A stretch of DNA of 33,030 nucleotides. Origin: Pseudomonas sp. PH1b. GTDB taxonomy: Bacteria > Pseudomonadota > Gammaproteobacteria > Pseudomonadales > Pseudomonadaceae. Location of the stretch: assembly GCF_000633395.1 (NCBI RefSeq), contig NZ_AYMU01000061.1, forward strand, positions 1 through 33,030, written 5' to 3'. The translations under genes and the position numbers were made by a program. Numbering within the stretch: the first letter of the stretch is position 1; every line of letters starts with the position of its first letter. Below the pieces are notes generated by a model. It had not been told where the DNA came from. It did no database searches and saw only the letters and a program-made list of their open reading frames with translations. This document shows, piece by piece, positions 29,815-33,030 of this stretch.

Positions 29815-31236
29815 TCAGCGTTTGCTCGAGGCCAGCATGGTGGCCTTTTCCTGGTCCATTCGTGCCATCAGAGGCTGGCTCTGCTGGAGGAAGCGTGTCC
29901 GCTCAGCCTTGGCAATAGGATCGGCCATTGGCAGCTTCTGTCCTAGAGGATCGACGTGGACACCATTGACCTGGAACTCATAGTGCAGGTGTGGCCCAGT
30001 GGAAAGGCCGGTGGTACCGATGTAGCCGATGACCTGCCCCTGCTTCACCGAGCCGCCTGTCTTGACGCCTTTGGCAAAGCCTTGCATGTGCCCGTACAGC
30101 GTACGGTAGGTGTTGCCGTGTTGAATGATCACAGTATTGCCATAGCCGCCGCGACGACCTGCCAGCAGAACCTTGCCATCACCGGCAGCCTTGATAGGCG
30201 TGCCCCTTGGCGCGGCATAGTCGACGCCTTTGTGGGCGCGGATCTTGTTCAGGATCGGGTGCTTGCGGCCCATGGAAAAGCGCGAGCTGATGCGGGCAAA
30301 GTCCACGGGGGTGCGAATGAACGCTTTGCGCATGCTGTTGCCATCGGCTGTGTAGTAGCTGCTGGAGCCTTGCTTGTTGGTATAGCGAACAGCGGTATAG
30401 GTTTTGCCGCGGTTGGTGAAGCGCGCGGAAAGAATATTGCCGGTGCCTACGACTTTGCCGTTGGCGACTTTTTGCTCATAGATCACATCGAACTCGTCAC
30501 CCTGGCGAATATCCTGAGCGAAGTCGATGTCGTAGCCGAAGACGTTGGCCATATCCATGGTCAGGCTATGGGACAAGCCGGCACGGGAAGCGGATTGTGA
30601 AAGCGAGCTGTTGATGACGCCGTGTACATAGGCGGAGCGAACTACCGGTTTGGTGATCACTCGGCTGAAAGTAAAGCCTTTCGGGCCTTTGCTAAGCGTA
30701 ATGGTTTCAAGGTCGCTGACCTTGCTGTGCAGGTTGTTCAGTTGACCGTCCGGGGTCAGTTCGAACTCAAGCTTTTGGCCGTGTTTCAGTTGGGAAAACT
30801 GCTTGGCCTGCTTGTCGCTTGCCAGTACTTCATGCACAGAAGTCGACGGGAGGCCAACTTTCTCGAACAGCGTGGATAGTGTGTCGCCCTTGGTCACCGT
30901 GACTTCTCTATGGCCTGGGGCTTTCTGCTCTTCGACGGCCGCGGGCGCAGGTTCGGCCTCTGCAGTTTTCGCGCTGTCTTCGGCGGTATCGTCAATCTGT
31001 GCAAAAGGCGAGGCGACAGCCTCATTTGTGGCTTGTTCGACAGTTACAGCGTCTTGATCTTGCTTGAGTTGTTCGACCGGACTTTCCAGGTCAAGGCTCA
31101 ATGTCGTCTTTTTGGCTTCTACATCACTGGAAGGGAATACCAGAAGAGCCAAGCTGAGTAGGGCCGCGATACCACTTGCGGCGACCAGGTGGCTCTTCGG
31201 ATAAAGCGGTGGCGCTTTAGACGGTTCGGTGGTCAT
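29815..31236 (-). CDS. mepM: M23 murein endopeptidase (MepM-like)
   Basis: A periplasmic Zn-endopeptidase that cuts peptide cross-links to let the wall expand. The start 31236 (MTTEPSKAPP) is chosen over an upstream ATG at 31317 because the extra 27 residues are Ser/Phe-rich and unlike the family. From there it is 473 residues: an N-terminal span (about 19-37), a low-complexity acidic linker, an OapA/LysM-like region (about 110-150), and an M23 domain with H335, D339 and H418 as Zn ligands (AHKGVDYAAP, TGPHLHYEF) and H383 in LYGHM. It is 3 bp from anmK, so one transcript both cuts and recycles murein. Confidence 0.92.
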   Translation of the reverse strand: MTTEPSKAPPLYPKSHLVAASGIAALLSLALLVFPSSDVEAKKTTLSLDLESPVEQLKQDQDAVTVEQATNEAVASPFAQIDDTAEDSAKTAEAEPAPAAVEEQKAPGHREVTVTKGDTLSTLFEKVGLPSTSVHEVLASDKQAKQFSQLKHGQKLEFELTPDGQLNNLHSKVSDLETITLSKGPKGFTFSRVITKPVVRSAYVHGVINSSLSQSASRAGLSHSLTMDMANVFGYDIDFAQDIRQGDEFDVIYEQKVANGKVVGTGNILSARFTNRGKTYTAVRYTNKQGSSSYYTADGNSMRKAFIRTPVDFARISSRFSMGRKHPILNKIRAHKGVDYAAPRGTPIKAAGDGKVLLAGRRGGYGNTVIIQHGNTYRTLYGHMQGFAKGVKTGGSVKQGQVIGYIGTTGLSTGPHLHYEFQVNGVHVDPLGQKLPMADPIAKAERTRFLQQSQPLMARMDQEKATMLASSKR

Positions 31237-31445
31237 AGGTAGTTTGACTTTGAAAAGATGAAATGGAAAAGATGAATGACATGATGAAGATGAAATAACT
31301 GTATAAAATATAACCAAATCATCTGTGACGCAAGGGCGCGGACGCTCTGCGGCGTGAATGCCCCCGTACGCCGGGCAAAACTTGTAATTAGTCCGTGATC
31401 TTGTATGGTTGGTTCCCTTTTGAATCTGAGCCTTGCGGGTCTGTT
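31237..31445. promoter_or_regulatory. Divergent mepM / tyrS control region
   Basis: Non-coding and unusually AT-rich at 31241-31320 for this genome. It holds four GATGAA units (31257-31262, 31271-31276, 31283-31288, 31289-31294), two within the 10-bp repeat AAAAGATGAA (31253-31262 and 31267-31276). They lie in the mepM leader. TATAAAATATAA near 31302-31313 is a plausible promoter core for either gene; no full pair of hexamers convinces me. Confidence 0.5.
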
Positions 31446-32645
31446 ATGAAGTCGGTTGAAGAGCAGCTAGCGCTGATCAAGCGTGGTGCGGAAGAATTGT
31501 TGGTCGAGTCCGAGTTGATCGAGAAGCTCAAGCGCGGCGAACCGCTGCGCATTAAGGCTGGCTTCGATCCGACGGCGCCGGATCTGCACCTCGGGCATAC
31601 CGTGCTTATTAATAAGCTGCGTCAGTTCCAGGATCTGGGTCATCAAGTGATCTTCCTGATTGGCGACTTCACTGGAATGATCGGTGATCCCAGTGGCAAG
31701 AGTGCTACTCGTCCGCCCTTGACCCGTGAGCAGGTCCTGGAAAACGCAGAGACCTACAAGAGCCAGGTTTTCAAGATTCTTGATCCTGCCAAGACCGAGG
31801 TGGCTTTCAACTCCACCTGGATGGACAAGATGGGGCCGGCTGACTTTATTCGCTTGACGTCCCAATACACTGTTGCGCGGATGCTTGAGCGGGACGATTT
31901 CGACAAGCGCTACTCGACCAATCAACCGATTGCCATTCATGAGTTCCTGTATCCGTTGGTGCAAGGGTATGACTCTGTTGCCTTGCGTGCCGATGTCGAG
32001 CTGGGCGGTACTGATCAGAAGTTCAATCTGCTGATGGGGCGTGAGTTGCAGCGTGGGTATGGTCAGGAGGCTCAATGCATCTTGACCATGCCTTTGCTCG
32101 AAGGCTTGGATGGCGTCAAGAAGATGTCCAAGTCGCTGGGCAACTATGTTGGCATCCAGGAGGCTCCTGGTGTGATGTACGGCAAGCTGGTCTCTATCCC
32201 TGATGCGTTGATGTGGCGTTATTTCGAGCTGTTGAGCTTTCGCTCGATGGATGAAATCAATGCGTTCAAGGTTGATGTTGAGGCTGGTGCCAATCCTCGC
32301 GATATCAAGATCAAGCTGGCTGAGGAAATTGTGGCGCGTTTCCATGGTGAGGAAGCTGCTGCGAATGCACATCGTGCTGCTGGCAATCGTATGAAGGATG
32401 GCGAGTTGCCGGATGATCTGCCGGAGATCGAGCTCGGTGCTGTAGAGGATATGCCGATCGCGGCCGTGCTTAATAAGGCGGGGCTGGTAAAGAACGCAGC
32501 TGTGGCGCGAGACCTCCTGGGGTCTGGTGGTGTGCGTGTGGATGGTGAGGTGGTTGATCGCACCTTTATATGTGCTGTGGGCGAGACCCATGTATACCAG
32601 GCCGGCAAAAAAGCATTTGCGCGTATTACGCTTAAATCTGAATAA
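31446..32645 (+). CDS. tyrS: Tyrosyl-tRNA synthetase (TyrZ-type)
   Basis: It charges tRNA-Tyr. The 399-residue protein is the longer bacterial class, called TyrZ in PAO1 in distinction to a second synthetase elsewhere. HIGH-type motif HLGH (48-51), KMSKS (226-230) and a C-terminal S4 RNA-binding domain (about 335-399) are all seen. ATG 31446 gives the normal MKSVEEQLALIKRG start. Synonymous third positions here use more A and T than those of other genes in the window. It is followed directly by rRNA promoters. Confidence 0.96.
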   Translation: MKSVEEQLALIKRGAEELLVESELIEKLKRGEPLRIKAGFDPTAPDLHLGHTVLINKLRQFQDLGHQVIFLIGDFTGMIGDPSGKSATRPPLTREQVLENAETYKSQVFKILDPAKTEVAFNSTWMDKMGPADFIRLTSQYTVARMLERDDFDKRYSTNQPIAIHEFLYPLVQGYDSVALRADVELGGTDQKFNLLMGRELQRGYGQEAQCILTMPLLEGLDGVKKMSKSLGNYVGIQEAPGVMYGKLVSIPDALMWRYFELLSFRSMDEINAFKVDVEAGANPRDIKIKLAEEIVARFHGEEAAANAHRAAGNRMKDGELPDDLPEIELGAVEDMPIAAVLNKAGLVKNAAVARDLLGSGGVRVDGEVVDRTFICAVGETHVYQAGKKAFARITLKSE

Positions 32646-32660
32646 AGCTGAAAATAGGGG

Positions 32661-32688
32661 TTGACGGCGAATTATATCTCTCTATAAT
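32661..32688 (+). promoter_or_regulatory. rrn promoter P1
   Basis: TTGACG (32661-32666), 16-bp spacer, TATAAT (32683-32688), then a GC-rich discriminator (TCGCCCC). GGCGAATTATA (32666-32676) and TATAATTCGCC (32683-32693) are an exact 11-bp inverted repeat with TCTCTC between, so the -10 is one arm of the dyad. Confidence 0.85.
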
Positions 32689-32863
32689 TCGCCCCACTTC
32701 CGGCGCAGTCGAAACGGAAAACTCCTTTAGATTCAACGAGTTACACAGTTTTCGACAGCGGTTATGCTTCAGTTCATCGAAGCCAGAAGCAGTTAATAAG
32801 GCAGTGTGTTTTCGCTCTATTAACGATTCGATCCTCTCGGTCGAAAGCGGTGAAAAAGAGGTG

Positions 32864-32891
32864 TTGACAGCAGCGTGTAACGCTGTAGAAT
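32864..32891 (+). promoter_or_regulatory. rrn promoter P2
   Basis: TTGACA (32864-32869), 16-bp spacer, TAGAAT (32886-32891), then TCGCCTCC discriminator. The spacer contains AGCGT/ACGCT. Consensus -35 and GC discriminator fit a stringently controlled rRNA promoter. Confidence 0.87.
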
Positions 32892-32982
32892 TCGCCTCCC
32901 GCTAACGAGAGATCGGAAGCGCAAGTGGTTGAAGTTGTTAAGGATTTCCAAGCGAAACTTTGAAAACTTCTTAAAAAATCAC

Positions 32983-33010
32983 TTGACAGCAAATGAGGCT
33001 GCTGTAGAAT
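32983..33010 (+). promoter_or_regulatory. rrn promoter P3
   Basis: TTGACA (32983-32988), 16-bp spacer, TAGAAT (33005-33010), then GCGCGCC discriminator. AT-rich bases at about 32955-32980 upstream of the -35 have the form of an UP element. The 16S rRNA gene should begin to the right of the window. Confidence 0.88.
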
Positions 33011-33030
33011 GCGCGCCTCGGTTGAGACGA

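Noticed and set aside
31237..31317. An N-terminal extension of MepM from ATG 31317
   Set aside because: The extra residues are Ser/Phe-rich and in AT-rich leader sequence; start 31236 gives the family's normal cytoplasmic tail and anchor.
1..33030. CRISPR array, tRNA genes, prophage genes
   Set aside because: I saw no regular spacer/repeat array, no tRNA cloverleaf and no phage genes. The rRNA gene begins after the right edge.

Overview
This 33-kb window looks like a chromosomal segment of a fluorescent Pseudomonas (P. fluorescens/protegens/chlororaphis type). The coding is dense and GC-rich. The gene order amgK-murU-djlA-like-DUF3530-agtSR-agtABCD-rpe-gph-trpE-trpGDC-vfr-osmC-coq7-HIT-SDR-hemJ-argC-erpA-anmK-mepM-tyrS-rrn follows the known P. 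aeruginosa PAO1 PA0596-PA0668 order. A Pseudomonas-type REPIN lies in one intergenic gap. The species assignment is inferred from order and protein similarity recalled from memory, not from a search.

Left edge (1-1848): this is the accessory part. The 5' half of a group II intron lies on the minus strand: about 645 nt of ribozyme RNA, then the first 181 codons of its reverse transcriptase/maturase, which runs off the window. Next to it is a ~460-bp stretch rich in hairpins with a 52-codon membrane-protein ORF. Copies of an 11-bp sequence bound this stretch, and the intron begins inside one of them. lptD would normally begin here on the minus strand, divergent from amgK, so the lptD leader appears to have been interrupted.

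Region 1849-5358: amgK and murU (MurNAc salvage to UDP-MurNAc) overlap and are followed by a membrane-anchored TerB/J-domain protein. A convergent DUF3530 protein is separated from them by a strong hairpin.

Region 5433-14611: the agt system. A histidine kinase with a periplasmic solute-binding sensor domain and a NarL-type regulator (agtSR) precede an ABC importer (ATPase, binding protein, two permeases) of the 4-aminobutyrate/5-aminovalerate type. An iron-type alcohol dehydrogenase follows. An 18-bp palindrome upstream of agtA has the geometry of a NarL/FixJ-family operator.

Region 14692-20276: rpe and gph overlap, then come trpE, trpG, trpD and trpC in an almost gapless series ending at an intrinsic terminator. 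The 3' end of gph encodes a Trp-rich tail just before trpE that may double as an attenuation leader peptide.

Region 20396-28707: a lipoate-ligase-like protein, vfr (CRP family), an OsmC protein, coq7, a HIT protein, a short-chain dehydrogenase, a DUF805 membrane protein, a nitronate monooxygenase, hemJ, argC and erpA. Several promoters and intergenic gaps here hold near-perfect dyads.

Right edge (28720-33030): mepM-anmK (murein hydrolase and anhydroMurNAc kinase) on the minus strand, divergent tyrS, then three tandem strong promoters with 16-nt spacers leading into an rRNA operon that begins just beyond the window. Murein recycling is a recurring theme: amgK-murU at one end and mepM-anmK at the other.
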